A stretch of 64,000 bases of DNA from Vigna angularis (GCF_016808095.1 NC_068975.1:18979501-19043500); one strand, 5' to 3'; shown: positions 22,401 to 35,257, numbered from the stretch's first letter. Notes: generated by a model not told the origin, from the sequence alone. Numbers and translations are program-made.

Positions 22401-24795
22401 ATGGTCTTTTATGTTTCTCTGCATCACATAGGGAAGTTCATGAAGAATAAGGGAATATAATATGTGGGAGGAGAAATACATGTTATAAAAGGAATTGATC
22501 CAGACAGGTGGTCTTACTTTGAAGCAATGGGATTTGTTAGAGAATTCAAGTATGATGCAGAGTTCAAGCTATGGTGGAAGGGGGCGAAACAAAAGGCGAT
22601 GAACAACCTGATAATACTCAATGATGACAGGGAAGCATTGTTCTTGGCTAACTATGCAGAGGCAAATAATGATGAGGTTGAAATCTATGTCCAACATCTG
22701 CAACCTAGTCAACCAGATGAAGTTAAGTTTCTTAGTTTTGGTGAAGAGGCAACACACATACAGGAGATGGAGGAAGAGGTAAATATGGGTGACGAAGAAG
22801 AGGTTATTGTGGATGATATACATGCATATGTTGTTGAATAAGATGCTATTGTGGATGAAGAAGTTGATTATGTTGGTGAAGCACATGGTTATGTGGATGA
22901 AGAAGATGATGCAGTGGATAAAGAAGATGGTTACATGTGTTTACAGGGCTGTAAAGAGGGGTTCATAGGTAGTTGCAGGTCATTCATTGGGGTAGATGGT
23001 TGTCATTTGAAGACAACATATGGAGGTCAGTTGTTAGTGGCAGTGGCAAGAGACCCTAATGACCAATATGTCCCACTAGCTTTTGCTGTGGTTGAAAATG
23101 AACGCAAAGAGACATGAAGGTGGTTTTTGAGCCTGCTACTTTGTGATATTGGGGGCATAGATTGTCAACGCTGGATCTTTATTTTGGATCAGCAAAAGGT
23201 AATGTTACGTTACTTTATACATCAACTTCTAACTCTCTACCGTTCGGTATTACTCTAACCATATCGTTCGACTTTACTCCCTTCCCCTCTTCATTTACCG
23301 TTCGGTATTACTCTATCCATACCGTTTGGCTTTACTCCTTTCTCCTCTCCTCTTCAGCTACCGTTCGGTACTACACTATTCATATCATTCGGCCTTTCAC
23401 TCCCTCTTTTATTCCTCCTCTTATAAACTTTTAGCTTCCTAACAGGTAACTTCAAATTAAACTTTATTTTCTATTTTGATTTGATTATGTATTAAAGGTT
23501 GTTGTCATTTGTTGGCAGGGATTAATGGCAGTATTTGATGAGATTTTGAATGGTGTGGAGCACAGGCTGTGTTTAAGGCATTTGTACAACAACTATAAGA
23601 AGAAATTTGGTGGAGGACTACTCATTAGAGACCTTATGATGGGGGCTTCCAAGGCAACCTACTTTTAGGACTGGGAAAAAAAATGGGTGAGTTGAAGACT
23701 GTCAATTCTGATGCTTATAATTGGTTAATGACAATTCCAACTAAATCTTGGTGTAAACATGCATTTAGTGCTTATCCTAGATGTGATGTGTTGATCAATA
23801 ATTTGTCTGAGTCATTTAATAGTAGAATTTTGCTGGCAACAGACAAACCTATAATTATTATGATGGAATGAATTAGGTCATATATTATGCCTAAACCAAG
23901 AAAAATACTGGATAGGGAAGTTGAAAAGAGTGGGAATTGGCTTCCAATTTGGGTAGGGGGTGCTAAATTTGAAGTCACTCATGGCTTTACAATGGACAAG
24001 TTTGTAGTTGATGTATGTAATCATAGTTGTAGTTGTTACTTTTGGGATTTGGTAGGAATACCTTGTAGACATCTTGTTGCTACCATACATTATAAATTAG
24101 AAAACCCAGAAGATTATGTTCATCCATATTACAAGAAACATGCTTATCAAACTTGTTATGCACCTGAAATAATTCCAATCAATGGACAACAACTTTGGCC
24201 TACATCCGACACTACACCACTACTACCACCCACTTATAAAACACCTCCTGGGAGGCCTAAAAAGTTAAGAAGAAGAGAAGATGATGAATATGTCAGCCAT
24301 TCAAAGTTGTCCAAGAAAAATATTGGTATGAAGTGTAGCAGTTGTAATGCATATGGACACAATGTAAGAAGTTGTAAAAAGGGGTAGAAAAGCAAGGTAA
24401 CTTCCTGAACATGTTATTTACAAGTTCATTTATTTATAAGTATGTCAAATCTAACTACCTTACTCCGTTCACAGGACACAAGAGGTGCATCTGCAACAAC
24501 ATCTGCATCAGCTGCAAGGGGAGCATCTACATCAACTGGAAGGAGAGCATCTGCAAGAAGAACTGCATCAGGTGGAAGGAGGGGATCTGTATCAACTAGA
24601 AGGGGAGTATCTGCAAGAAGAACTACAGCAGCTGGTGGACCATCTGCATCAACCTCACAAGGTCAAACAACATCACGAATGGGAGCAGGCACAAATGTAG
24701 GGGTTGTAGGAGCTGCATCAACATCACAACCTAGAGGGGCTGCACGTATGCGTGAAGGGCAAAGAAGAACATATTCATGGCTGCACAATTTCTAG
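22401..24795 (+). pseudogene. MULE (MuDR-type) transposase pseudogene
   Basis: Three exons fit: 22401-23198, 23519-24396 and 24475-24795. The N-terminal region (G-I-D-P-D-R-W-S-Y-F-E) is followed by the MULE transposase domain with F-I-G-V-D-G-C-H-L-K (about 22990-23020), a second Asp in a F-I-L-D-Q-Q-K block before the first intron, and Glu in N-L-S-E-S-F-N (about 23805). A SWIM zinc finger C-S-C...C-R-H lies at about 24025-24075 and a CCHC-like C-S-S-C-N-A-Y-G-H-N-V-R-S-C at about 24335-24375; exon 3 is Arg/Ser/Thr-rich. In-frame stops at about 22458, 22839, 23115 (TGG to TGA), 23667 (Gln position), 23869 (TGG to TGA) and 24386, plus a one-base loss in an A run near 23680, make it inactive. 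DDE-type residues, knuckle and SWIM are family hallmarks. Confidence 0.88.
23199..23518 (+). repeat. Transposase intron 1 with three tandem ACCGTTCGG-containing repeats
   Basis: GT at 23199 and GCAG at 23515-23518 bound an intron that restores the frame. Inside, a unit of about 55-60 bp around TACCGTTCGGTA-like words repeats three times (near 23239, 23298 and 23360). Confidence 0.65.
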
Positions 24796-25117
24796 GGTCT
24801 CAAGCGAGTTGCAATTGATTTGCTAGTGTAGCCATGTCACTTTTTTAATGCTATAATGTACTGATTGTGACCCACTTAGGGAGACCATTAGTAGTGGGCA
24901 CAATATTTTTTGGACCACTTGTTTGTCCTGTAGTATAGCACATGCAATGTTAGTTAAAGTAGTCGGGGACCACTTGTTATTGTTGACTGAATTGTTCTGT
25001 TATTTATAGTGCTCTGGGACCACTTCTTTATGTTCAATGCAATGCTCTGGGACCACTTGGATGACATTTTATTCTTCAGTGTCCATTTTAGTCATTGTGC
25101 TTTAAATTGCTTGTTGG
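24796..25117 (+). other. MULE 3' non-coding region with repeated GGGACCACTT words
   Basis: The phrase GGGACCACTT or its variant GGACCACTTG occurs four times between about 24908 and 25060, twice preceded by GCTCT. No gene is seen. This could be the transposase 3' UTR or subterminal repeats. Confidence 0.5.
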
Positions 25118-26110
25118 AGTAGTTATTTTGAAAGCATTAGGGGGTTGGAATATCATAATAGACAGAGTTGTTATTTTTGCTATTTAATGTAGTTCTAACG
25201 AATGTAATTTATGTTCAATTTGGTCCTTTTTTATCACACCGTTTAAATCATTGACGGCCAAATGTCCAGATGTGCAATTACAGAATGAAATGTCATGTAT
25301 TGGCTTACGTGAAGTCCTTTGTGGCGTTGTGAGTTGGAAGGCAGGAAGAGGCCAAGCAATGAGGGAGAAGAAGAAGGGAACCGAACGGCTGAAGGGGTGA
25401 GACTACCGAACGGTGGAGGTGATGGAGGTGTATGTCGTGGCGGCCCGTTGAAGAAGGGAGACTGGTAGTAGTAGCGGCGACCATGGAGATTCCGCTCTTG
25501 GCTATGAATGTTGTACGAAACTCACGATTTAGGTTGGTGCTAAAGGAGGAAGACTCGTGATTTGCTACAGGTTTGATGACGTCGCGAATGGAGATGTGGT
25601 GGTTGCAGGTTCTCGCGTTGAGTGATGCGATTGTTACTACGGCGACGGCCTGAAATAGGCTTTGCTGCGCAACAGTGGTAGCGGCCTAAGGTTTTAGATG
25701 CGCGAGGAAGATGATGTGTGAAGATGGTGGTCTGGCGAGCTGAGACCCTAATCAGAAATGCATTTTCAACAATTAGGGCTTAGGTGCTGGGGAAGATGAT
25801 GTAGGAGCAAAGATGGTGGTTGGCCGTGACCGTGGCAGCGACGGTTAGGGTTAGGTGGTGGCTAGGGTTTTTGTGTAGGCAAAATTAGGGTTTCTGGAGG
25901 TAGGAGATGATGATGACGTGTCAAGGGTGATGTGTCATTTATTGAACATCTGGACATCTGGCCGTTAACGATTTAAATGTCGTCTACAAAAAGAACTAAA
26001 TTGAATATAAATTACATTCTTTAGGACAACATTGAACAGCAAAAAAAAATTGGGACCATTTCGAATATTCCCAACCAAAATTGGAACCAAAATAGGTATT
26101 ATACCTAAAT
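25118..26110. mobile_element. Small TIR element (MULE-type) with a GC-rich interior
   Basis: The segment 25120-25290 is an inverted, diverged copy of 26110-25930 (shared words GAATGTAATTTAT, TTCAATTT and CCAGATGT). This gives an element of about 1 kb, or the nested terminus of the preceding MULE. The middle (25320-25920) is clearly richer in G+C than the surroundings and could be captured gene sequence, but I cannot identify a source. No target duplication was found. Confidence 0.55.
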
Positions 26111-27330
26111 TTAACTTACCAAAATGATTTTTTATTATATTATTTAAGAAGTTTTTTTTCATTTTCATAAAAAAAATATAGTTTTTGGTATATTTAGAAA
26201 CAAATGAAAAGGCCATCATTACTCATATGACTTTTTAAGATTTCAAACCAAAACATTTGTCTTTCATAATTTCCTTTTAATCTACTCGTTTGGTCTATTA
26301 GGAATCTAAGTGTGCATCTAAGTTCCATATTGAAAAACAAAATAAAACATTATATAAAGGTGAAGACCCATAATTTATTGTCTTAAAGTTTTGGATAAAG
26401 AGTGGTGTTAATCTCTTATATGATTGGACCCAAATTTCCTTGGTGTTGTGTCTCTCAGGTAAACCCCTTCTATTATAAACCTAATAGGGTCCACTAGTTT
26501 TGCCAAATCATTCACATTTATCTCTCATTTATCTTAATTTAAGGAATCAAAATATTTCTATTATGTTTTGTTATATTTGTTTAGGTGATAATGATTTTAG
26601 CTATAGTATTTTAAGAAAATTTAATTATTTAAAGACATGCAAAAAAGAGAGTAAATACTATAAGAAATATTCAAATACAAAATTTCCTAACCATATTTTC
26701 ACATTTAAGAAGAAATATTCAAATACAAAATTTCTTAACCATATTTTCACATTTAATTTCTTAAGATGACACATTGTATAAACATAACAACACAACAACA
26801 ATTCTTACCGACCGTTTTCCATCATTGACCACTAGAACATCAAACCTTTTTATTTGTTTGTTTTTCTTTTTTACAGTGATTTTTCCCACACATCTTTTAA
26901 ATCTTTCTTCCCATAAAGCCATATTTTTGGTTTTTATTTTCTCTCACTTTGTTTTTCTCCACCTTCTTTGTGTCGCGATTATTGCTCCAACAACTTGAGT
27001 CCTCCAAATCAGATTTTTTTCTTACCTGTAACCATCTCCTGTTCTCCTCTCCAAATCTGATTCTCCATGTTAAGACTTTTCACTCTTTCTTAAAGTACCC
27101 AATAGTTTACCTAGGTGTTAATTCTCCTCGTTTTATTCCTTGACTTTATTCAAAATGATTTCCTTCACCAACATTCTTAAGTACTGAACTCGTTACAACT
27201 CGTACTTCATCACACTCTCTTCATGTGTTGCACTTCAATATCAGCTCATCTCCAAGTTTGGCACCCTCACTACAATAACCTTAGTCACCTTCGTTGCCAT
27301 GCACACGTTATCCGTTATGTCTCATTTGAT
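26111..27330. other. Non-coding AT-rich stretch with one tandem duplication
   Basis: A segment of about 45 bp (26662-26706) is repeated at 26711-26755 with one substitution. No gene, terminal repeat or RNA gene is recognised. Confidence 0.6.
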
Positions 27331-27339
27331 GAATGATCC

Positions 27340-28357
27340 ATAAATTGAATTATTCGAGCTACTTATATGCCTCACTGAGTTATTCAGTTGTATGTCTTCA
27401 GTACCCGAGCTACTAATAAAGTTGAGATCGACACCCAAGCTTTGTGTCATCATTAACAATGCCTCTTTCTCTTAAACATCTTCAATGAGAAAGTTGGTTG
27501 TTTCTTTTCTATCATTCTCAGGTTGACAATTTTTAGCCAAATGCACAATCTTACCATAGTTTTAACACTTATCTGAATTATAATCCTTTGCATAGTGGTC
27601 ATATTTGCTATACTTAAAGCACTCAAAATTTGAGTTGCTCGATGACGTCCTTTCCACCGACCTCCTCCTTTTTCGTGCCAATTTTGTTCGCATATTTTCT
27701 TTTTCTCTTCATCTTGATCATGACCTCTACCTCCATGACCATTTCTTCTACCTCTTTGATCTCATCCTCAACCCTAAGTTTTCTGAGATTTCTCATCTTT
27801 AATAGACGCCTACATTTGGAGTACTTGATCAAGTGGCTCAGTATTTTTCTTCTTCTTACGCTGCATGTGTGCCTCAAAAGACTCAACAAGCTCTTTAACC
27901 GAAAACATTGACAGGTCCTTGGACTCCTTACTTATTCACATCACGTCCTTAAAGACATCTCAAGGCTTTCTCCACAACTCAGGCAACAAGCAATGTTTCT
28001 CCATTTCTACTAAGTCGGTTCACCATGGTGTCTTCCTAAGTTATGTACTCAAACACTCTTTCAGTCTCCTTCATCGTCATGCACTCCAACTTATCCCTAA
28101 TGTTTGAAGTTGAACCTGCTTCACTATATTACCCCCCCCCCCTAAACAATTTCTTCATAATGTCTCACCCTTCTTTTGACAATTTTTCACTTGTAATCTT
28201 CTCAAAGTCGGCCTCGTCAAAATCTTGTTACAATATGTACAGGTCTACTTTGTCGTTAATGTCATTGCTTTTGTCAACTTCAGTACGGACACATTGTTTG
28301 TAAGATTGGTCATCTCACTTAAACTTCTCAAAGAACTCTCAGACACTCAAGGTCTTT
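27340..28357 (-). pseudogene. Ty1/copia gag relic (diverged family)
   Basis: The minus strand reads a copia Gag C-terminal half: M-F-S-V-K-E-L-V-E-S-F-E-A-H-M-Q (about 27910-27855), an Arg/Gly-rich stretch, then two knuckles (27625-27520). These are degraded: several conserved Cys have become Tyr (C-F-K-Y-S-K-Y and N-Y-G-K), and one is a stop. Stops and frame shifts are frequent upstream. A PBS-like site and an LTR-like end lie just beyond at 28358-28374, giving the orientation. Confidence 0.72.
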
Positions 28358-28373
28358 GACTCTAATACCAATA
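28358..28373 (-). other. PBS of the copia gag relic
   Basis: The minus strand reads TATTGGTATTAGAGTC immediately after an LTR-like end GTCTACA. It is similar to the iMet PBS, with one change in the core. Confidence 0.6.
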
Positions 28374-29642
28374 TGTAGACAACAAATTTACTTTGTGAAA
28401 AACTGATTCACATCTATAATACAATTTATAGACTCACATATTTCCAACCTTTGTATTTAAAACATACAAAAATGTCTAACACATTAACTACCCACAAAAT
28501 TATAACGTCTAACATATTAACTGCCCATAAAACTCCACTAACCAAATTTATTCCATTTAAGTTTATTCTAACATGGTAGTCTTCATCCGAGCATATACAG
28601 GTAGTTAATAAGACCTTCAAAATGATGCTTATTATTTATTTGATAGTTTCAATTAAAGAGACAACGTTACTCATTTAAAGTGTGGTTCCCTGTCCACCCA
28701 ATTCTACCTACCACACAAAAACATGCTAGGGAATTATTTAACAGAGTGCATCATCTTAAGAAAATCAAACCTAAAAAGATGTTACACTAGAAAAACAATT
28801 CTTGTTTCATCCTACTTTGGACTTTCCTCTAGTGGATTAACTATTGATCATTTCCATAATCTTTGGAATCCATACATTTATCTCCTTAATAAGCCTTTTA
28901 GCATTTGAAAGTTTGCTCTAAATTTCTTCCATTACTTTTTACATCTCTTTCTTTAGTTCATTAAATTCTTGTTTTGTAATGAACTTTATCGATGAAGATG
29001 AACCATGCTACCAAGGCTTTAATTTAACTGCTACTCCAAGCCCATACCCTTTTCCTCTCGTGGATCTATCCACATCAAGTGATGGTTGAGAGTGCCCTTG
29101 TGCCATTGCACTTTCGGTCGATTGGTTTAGTGTGGGAGAAAATAACTCCTTTTTTCATCAATATAAGCCTAATATTTCACAATAATTTAAAATAGAATAG
29201 AATCCACATAAGAAGTTACATGATTGTAAAGATGAGGGTTTATAACAATTAGATTTGGAAATCTAGTCTCCACTCATGTCTCATTCTTGTGTTGGTGCAG
29301 GCCATGCTTCAACTCCAATGGAGTATGGAAGATTCTTATCTCCTTAATATAACACAAAACAAACAATACAAGTTCCTAAGTTGGTTTGTTTTAGAGTCAT
29401 TTCAACAATTGCTTATATAAGTTCAGGCTGGTTGCTTACCAAAATCGATGAGTTGTAGAAGAGGATGGAGTCCTTGTCGCGGTATCTGCAATAACAGTGG
29501 TGGTGGTCGTGATAATGATGATGCCAACTATGGTGAGGAGAAGAGTAGTTTGAGGAAGAGAAGAAGCCATAAAATCTAACTTTCAGGGTTTTTGCTTTGG
29601 ATTAAGCTATCTTAAAAAAATTTACTTCCTTCGACGAGGTCG
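28374..29642 (-). other. LTR start of the copia relic and uncharacterised sequence
   Basis: TGTAGACAAC at 28374 is the inner end of the LTR; the other end is not visible. The rest, up to the MULE boundary at 29643, shows no gene I can recognise. A run of ten C's ends at about 28142, just to the left. Confidence 0.4.
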
Positions 29643-29651
29643 TTTATTAAT

Positions 29652-30190
29652 AGCTTAAATACTCATTTGGTCCCTATTTTCGTTGACTTTGTTCAAAGTG
29701 TGACTCATCTTTTTCAAATGTTCAATGTGGTCCAAATTTTGGTAAATTAAGTTTCATTTGGTTCTTTTTCATGATACCTTCTAAATTGTTAATGGTAGAG
29801 TGTACACGTTGACAATGTTTGAATGATTTGTTTGATTTTTGCTTACGTGGTTCATCTTGCACAATAGGAGTTGAATTTAAATAATTTTATTATATTTTGA
29901 AAATGAAATTGGTCATATAAAGGGAAATAAGGTTTATGAACTAAGGTTTCTAAACTGTGTGTGGGTTTTCTTGTGGAATGAAAATTGATTTTGCAAAGTC
30001 TCCCCCTGACAAAAATAGTGTGTGATTCTTGTTGAGGTATGTGTAGTTGTCAATCTTTGTCGACTTATCGCAATAGTTGGGGACACCAAATTTGTCACTC
30101 CTCACATGGTGGTCGTTCAAGGGGAATTAGGATCATTCCCATTTTTAATTGGCGAAGTATAAATGAGAATTAGGATACAGTTGCAACATA
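29652..30190. repeat. Left TIR of the large MULE
   Basis: It is an inverted copy of about 46640-47158, with several conserved blocks (for example TCATTTGGTCCC/TCTTTTGGTCTC) and a shared CTCCCCCT phrase near 30000/46820. The inner part contains the first codons of the frame described at 46539. Confidence 0.8.
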
Positions 30191-30205
30191 GAATTCAACA
30201 TTAAT

Positions 30206-30520
30206 ATGATGAATGTTAAGTGGTTGAGTGACACCTTAGATAGGTCCTTACAAGAAAATTCAAATTTAAAGATAAGCGATATACATATTAAGGCAAGTTT
30301 AATGAAATCAGGCCAAGTAGATAGTTCATTTAAAAACTATCATATAGTTATCCATAAAAATAATTGTCCATTACATCCTCAACAACCAATAGAAGTGTCA
30401 CAACCACCAACACAATCAACTCAACAATCTCACAATCATCAAAGGAACCACCATAACCAATTTCTCAATCCTTACAACCACCACCTCAACCAACTTATTT
30501 GTGCTTACAACACCAGTTAG
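30206..30520 (+). pseudogene. Possible MULE transposase fragment
   Basis: This 104-codon frame begins M-M-N-V-K-W-L-S-D-T-L-D-R and contains a N-L-K-I-S-D-I block, resembling the N-terminal part of MuDR-type transposases (W-L-S...N-P-x-I-K). It then changes abruptly to a Pro/Gln/His-rich tail. The transposase core is missing. The identification rests on a short similarity. Confidence 0.45.
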
Positions 30521-30671
30521 GACAATTGAGTCAACCAATCAAGAGGGACAATTACAAATTAAAAGAGAAAGTGCATCATAGAATTTTGAATTTCATTTTA
30601 AACACATTTGTTCAACTTTTGTAAAGTATTTTGTTACACCTATCTGTGAAACATTTGTATTTTGGAAACCA

Positions 30672-33185
30672 TGATAATGTTGAATTTTACCTATATTCCT
30701 ATTATGAATAAGTAAATAAAATCAACTCTTTCTACCTTCTTTAAGCCTCAATTTGTTGTGTTTCTAAGTAGTTACATCTTGAGCTGTATTGATTCAATTT
30801 CATCATTAATCCCTTCTTTCTACTATGTTTAGATCATTCACATGAAGCTTGTGTGCCAATCCCAAGAATCAAAGAACAGTAGAAGCAACAAGAACTATGA
30901 AAAGAAGAAGATTGAACATGACACCTATAGTTGGGGTATAGCTCGGGTGCAGCTGAGCCCCATTCGTCTTAGCTTCCTATAGCTGGGTGATAACGGTTGA
31001 ATATACCGTTATCTGTGATGCAATTTTGATACTAAATCAACTCTTTTTGACTTAGAAGCTTGCTTGAACTCATGTTTTTAGTTTAGTTTTGTGAATAAGT
31101 CAGTAGAGGGTATACTTGATGATTTTATCACTAAATTCCCTTGATTTTGTAGGTTATTGGAATGATTTGAAAGAGGAGTTAAAGTACCAAGGAGTTGGAA
31201 TGCAAAAAAAGAGAAAAAGACACAGTGCAGAAAAGTCAAGCTGAAGTTAAGGGCCTCCTCAAGGGCCCTGAGCGCCAGCGTTATTGGGCTTGGACTTTAA
31301 TTTTGCTCTATTTAAGAACTTGCACGTCCTAGGGTTGGTATGTCTTGATGGCTTAAGCACAGAAACACACGTTTTTTCCCTTTGGAGGCAGATTTGGGGA
31401 TGCGGGAGCACTCCACTTCAGTTTATAGGGTTTTTCTATCTCTGTTATTCCATTGTACACCTAGTTTCTTCATGACGATGGAGAACTAATCTTATTTGTT
31501 GTTGGGGAAGATGTAACCTCTAAACTCTAATGTATTTGAATTTTTTCTGAATTATTATATGCTTCTTTCATTAATTGTTAGGGATTTTCTCCTTTGCTTT
31601 ATGCTTGTTATGTTTTAATCATTCATAGCATGATTTTATGGTGTTCTTTGTTATTGGGAAATACCTAGAAACCACGATCTGGAGAATTTCTCCCAAAAGC
31701 AATATTACTCAAGGATAGGGATAGGAGGTTTGGTTGTCTAAAGATTCTATTCGTAATGCAAAATTAATTATTAGGTATGCAAGGGTTTGTGGTCTAATAA
31801 TTAAGGTTAGGCTTTCTTCATCGAGGGATCGGGTTTTAAGTAATTTAGATAGTGACATTAACACTTGAATGAAGAAGATGAATTCTTATATGCATGAAAG
31901 TAAGGATGGTGAAATCTAAACCCCAACAACATACTCATCTCATAGTATCAAAATCATCCATTCACTTTTGTGTTTAGCCTAAATTGATCAATTTGCATTC
32001 ATATTTACTTTTGTTGCATTTGGATTTAAAAACCAACACAATATCTTTTCAGTCTTAATTAGTTAAGTAATTACACAATTGTCTAGTATCGTGAGTCTTC
32101 TGGGATACGATACTTGGTCTTACCATTTTATATTACTTGATACAATTTGGTACACTTGTCGTGGTCTTAACAATGGTGTAGTTGGCATGTAGTTGAGCGT
32201 CTACTCTCTTCAATGTTGTCATTGGGATGCAACTGAGCGCTCTATTACTGGAATTTTGTAGCTGGACTGCAGCTGGGGTGCAGCTGAGCGGTGGCGACGC
32301 TGATGTGGCAAATTTGGTCTATTTAGGATTGAAACGTGAAGGGATTTGTATCTTTGGGAACCCAAACGCGATTCCTCTCTGCTGGAGCACTTGGAGGCGA
32401 GCTAGGAGTTGTGGGAACAATCATTCTTCTTCCTTCGGTTCCATCCCTTCTTCCATTTCCACCATTGTTGTAAGCTTAAGCTCTCAATTCATGGAGAGCT
32501 AGTTTCAGTCTTGTTGGGGGATTGATGTAAGCACTAAACTCTTATGTAATCTGCAATTGTTCTGAATATATTGATGCTTCTTAAATTGATTGTTAGTATT
32601 TTGTTCCTTCTATTAATGCTTGTTGTGAAATTTCTACCCATGGTATGATAATTGGTTTGCTTGATATTGGGAAATATTGTGTGAACCTAGAACTGGAACA
32701 AAATACCCAAAGGAAATTGTATCTAGGGGTAGAACTTGGACCTTTGGTTGTCTTAGATCTCAATTCTTAATGCGGATGAACTTGTTAGGTTTTCCAACGG
32801 ATTGGAGTTTAAGAAGTAATTATAGGCTCTCTCTACCAAGGGATTGAGTTTGAGTAAATTAGAAGATTGACATTAGCAAGTTAATGAAGAAGGTGTAATT
32901 TTATATGCATAAGAGTGAAGTAGGTGAAATCATACCCCAACAATACCAATTCATATCATTTCTAATCTTTCCATTTCTAAGTGTTTGAGTTACCAAAGTT
33001 CACTTTTATCATTTATGTTTCATATTTGCTTTAATTGCACTAAAACCTAAAAATATGGAATCATTATTTAGTCTTAGTTAGAAATTATACAATTGTTTGG
33101 TGACACGAGTCTCTTGGGAAATGATATCTGGCCTTACCGATTTTATTACTTGATACAATTTGGTACACTTGCCAAATTCTCAACA
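30672..33185 (+). repeat. 5' LTR of the Athila-like element, interrupted by solo LTR C
   Basis: The two parts, 30672-30987 and 32173-33185, sum to about 1329 bp, the same as relatives A (1301) and D (1288). The end CTCAACA is followed by a PBS. Its repeat block has GCAGCTGAGC-type words (30950-30980 and 32180-32300) where A and D have GCGCC modules. Confidence 0.8.
30988..32172 (+). mobile_element. Solo LTR C, Athila-like, inside the 5' LTR above
   Basis: It runs from TGATAACGGTTGAATATACC to GGTCTTAACA (1185 bp) and aligns along its length with LTRs A and D. Flanks ctggg and atggt do not match well, so the duplication is decayed or was lost. The GC-rich block is reduced to one unit (about 31250-31285). 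Confidence 0.8.
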
Positions 33186-33191
33186 AGTTTT

Positions 33192-33209
33192 TGGCGTCGT
33201 TGTCGGGGT
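33192..33209 (+). other. PBS of the Athila-like element
   Basis: TGGCGTCGTTGTCGGGG lies six bases after the LTR. It is close to the tRNA-Asp-type PBS (TGGCGCCGTTGCCGGGG) used by Athila/Tat elements, with C-to-T changes. Confidence 0.85.
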
Positions 33210-33351
33210 CCCGTGTTTAAAACTAGACTTTTGTTTGATTTTTAACCAATTTAGATTTCATTCTTTTGTGTATAATTTTTTATTTTATTATAATTACTAT
33301 CTCTATATTTTTGGGCTAACTTGTGGCTCGAGTTTGGTTATTCTCTAGCGT

Positions 33352-35257
33352 ATGTAGGGAAATATTCGTACAAGGAGGATTGTGTTAGCAGAACCAATCC
33401 TTGTTGACCCTGAAATTGAGAAAATAGCTCGCAAAAACAATAGTGACTCAAGGAGACGACGAGATATAAGTCAACAAGCTACCCTTGAACCTTCATCTTC
33501 TTTCAATAATCCAAAACAGTGAGCTTCTTGATATTTCTATAGTAAACAAAATGGTTGGCACAGGACCACCTCCAAGGAGAACCTTAGGGGACTCTATTGC
33601 TTACACAAGCCCGAGAAATTTCTCAAGCATTATGAGGTCCACTATGTGACAAGCTGGCAGAAATGAAGCCTACTCTACTCCAGCTCGTCAGTTCAAATCA
33701 ATTTTCTGGCATGGACAATGAAGACCCTCATGGTCATTTGGTCACTTTCTATGAATTGTGTGGCTATGTGGGTGTAATGGGGGAGGATGAAGAAGCATTG
33801 TACATGAGACTCTTCCCATTTTCTCTGAATGGCAAAGTAAAGGCTTGGCTTCAGTCATAGCCTAATCAAAGTTTAACTAGTTGGGAGGATGTGGAACACA
33901 AATTTCTTGCTCGCTTCTTTCCACCATCAAAAAGCATAGAAATAAAGGCTGCAATTGCTACTTTCATCCAAGGAGTGGATGAACCATTATGTGAAGCTTG
34001 GGAAAGATTCAAAGCTTTATTAAGAAAGTGTCCCAGTCATCGATTCAGCCAAGAAATGCAAGTGCAAACCTTTTGTAATGGTTTTCAACCTCATACAAAG
34101 ATGATACTAGACGCATCTTTTGGCGGTTCGGTATTATTCAAAATTGTTGATGGCCATTGTTGTGATTGAAAATATGGCGACTTGCGAAGCCAACATGGGA
34201 GAACACAAGCACAAAGGACAAGAGTTTATGAAATTAGTGCTCAAGATGCACTACTTGCACATAACAAACTTCTCGCACAATAAATGGAACTCCTGATTCA
34301 AAGTATGGCTAAATTGCCTCAACAATTACCAGCATTGCAAATTCAAGCTCAACCGCATCACCATGTAATGATATGTGATTTCTGTGGAGATGACCATCCT
34401 AATGGTCATTGTCAAGTCCCTAGTAGTTCCCAATCCAAAGAATTCAATTATATGGGGAACCAAGGATGACAAAACTTCTTCAACAACCCTTTTCCTAATC
34501 CTTCCACTCAAGGGTGGAGGCAAGCACAGGGAGCTTCTAGCAATAGAAATCCATATCAACCTGCTCAAAATGATCAGACAATAAAACTAGAAGAAACATT
34601 GCAAATGTTCATGCAACAGTCCATCCAAAACCAAAAAATTATTGATTCATCCATAAAGAATTTGGAAGTGCAAGTTGGTCAATTGGCTAAGAAATTGGCG
34701 ACCCAACCGGGTAGAAAATTCTCTGCAAATACTCAAGTCAACCCTAGGGAAGAATGTAATGTTATATTCACTAGAAGTGGGAAAGGGGTTGGAAGGAAAG
34801 AAGAAGAAAAGGAAAAACCAGAAAAAGAAGAGAAGGAAAAGGATGAAGAAGAGGATCAAAGAGAAAATGAAGTGGAAGAAGAGATTGTTGAAGGAGAAGA
34901 AGAAAATAAAGGCAAAGAAAAAGAGAAAAAGCAAAAAGAGGAAGAGTTTGTGAAGCATATTCCTTATCCAAAAAAACCCTCTAATAAAGAAAAGGAGATA
35001 TAATTGGCTCGGTTCAAGCAAATATTCAGCCAGCTTGAAATTACCATGCCATTGACCGAAACACTACAAAAAATTCTCGCTTATGCGAAATATGTGAAGC
35101 AATTCCTTAGCAAAAAGAAAAAATATTTAGTTGAGGAAACAATTGAAGTGCATAGATATTGTAGTGCTATTTTGTAGAAGACTCTCCCTCCAAAAATTAA
35201 AGACCCGGGGAGTTTCACCATTCCTTGCACCATTGGAAACCATAATATAGGGAAGAC
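33352..35257 (+). pseudogene. Athila-type gag and protease-start relic
   Basis: Broken frames read an N-terminal leader (I-R-T-R-R-I-V-L-A-E-P, about 33365) and the Retrotrans_gag core ([21 protein letters not shown], 33795-33850; A-R-F-F-P-P-S-K, about 33910; C-E-A-W-E-R-F-K-A-L-L-R-K-C-P, about 33990). Next come a knuckle-like C-D-F-C-G-D-D-H...C (34375-34420), a Q-L-A-K block and a highly charged Glu/Lys stretch (34795-34940). The start of the aspartic protease region (D-P-G-S-F-T-I-P-C-T-I-G, about 35205-35240) is cut before the catalytic D. Stops include TAG for Gln at about 33858 and 35177. Confidence 0.85.

Noticed and set aside
26500..27170. Frames of 60-90 codons as small genes
   Set aside because: AT-rich text including a tandem duplication; no recognisable domain, no supporting splice or promoter signals.
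28130..28142. Run of ten C's as a functional G-quadruplex-type site
   Set aside because: It is a single homopolymer inside a degraded copia gag; slippage is the simpler explanation.
34599..35003. A Glu/Lys-rich frame as a separate gene
   Set aside because: It continues the Athila gag text on both sides and is simply its charged C-terminal part.
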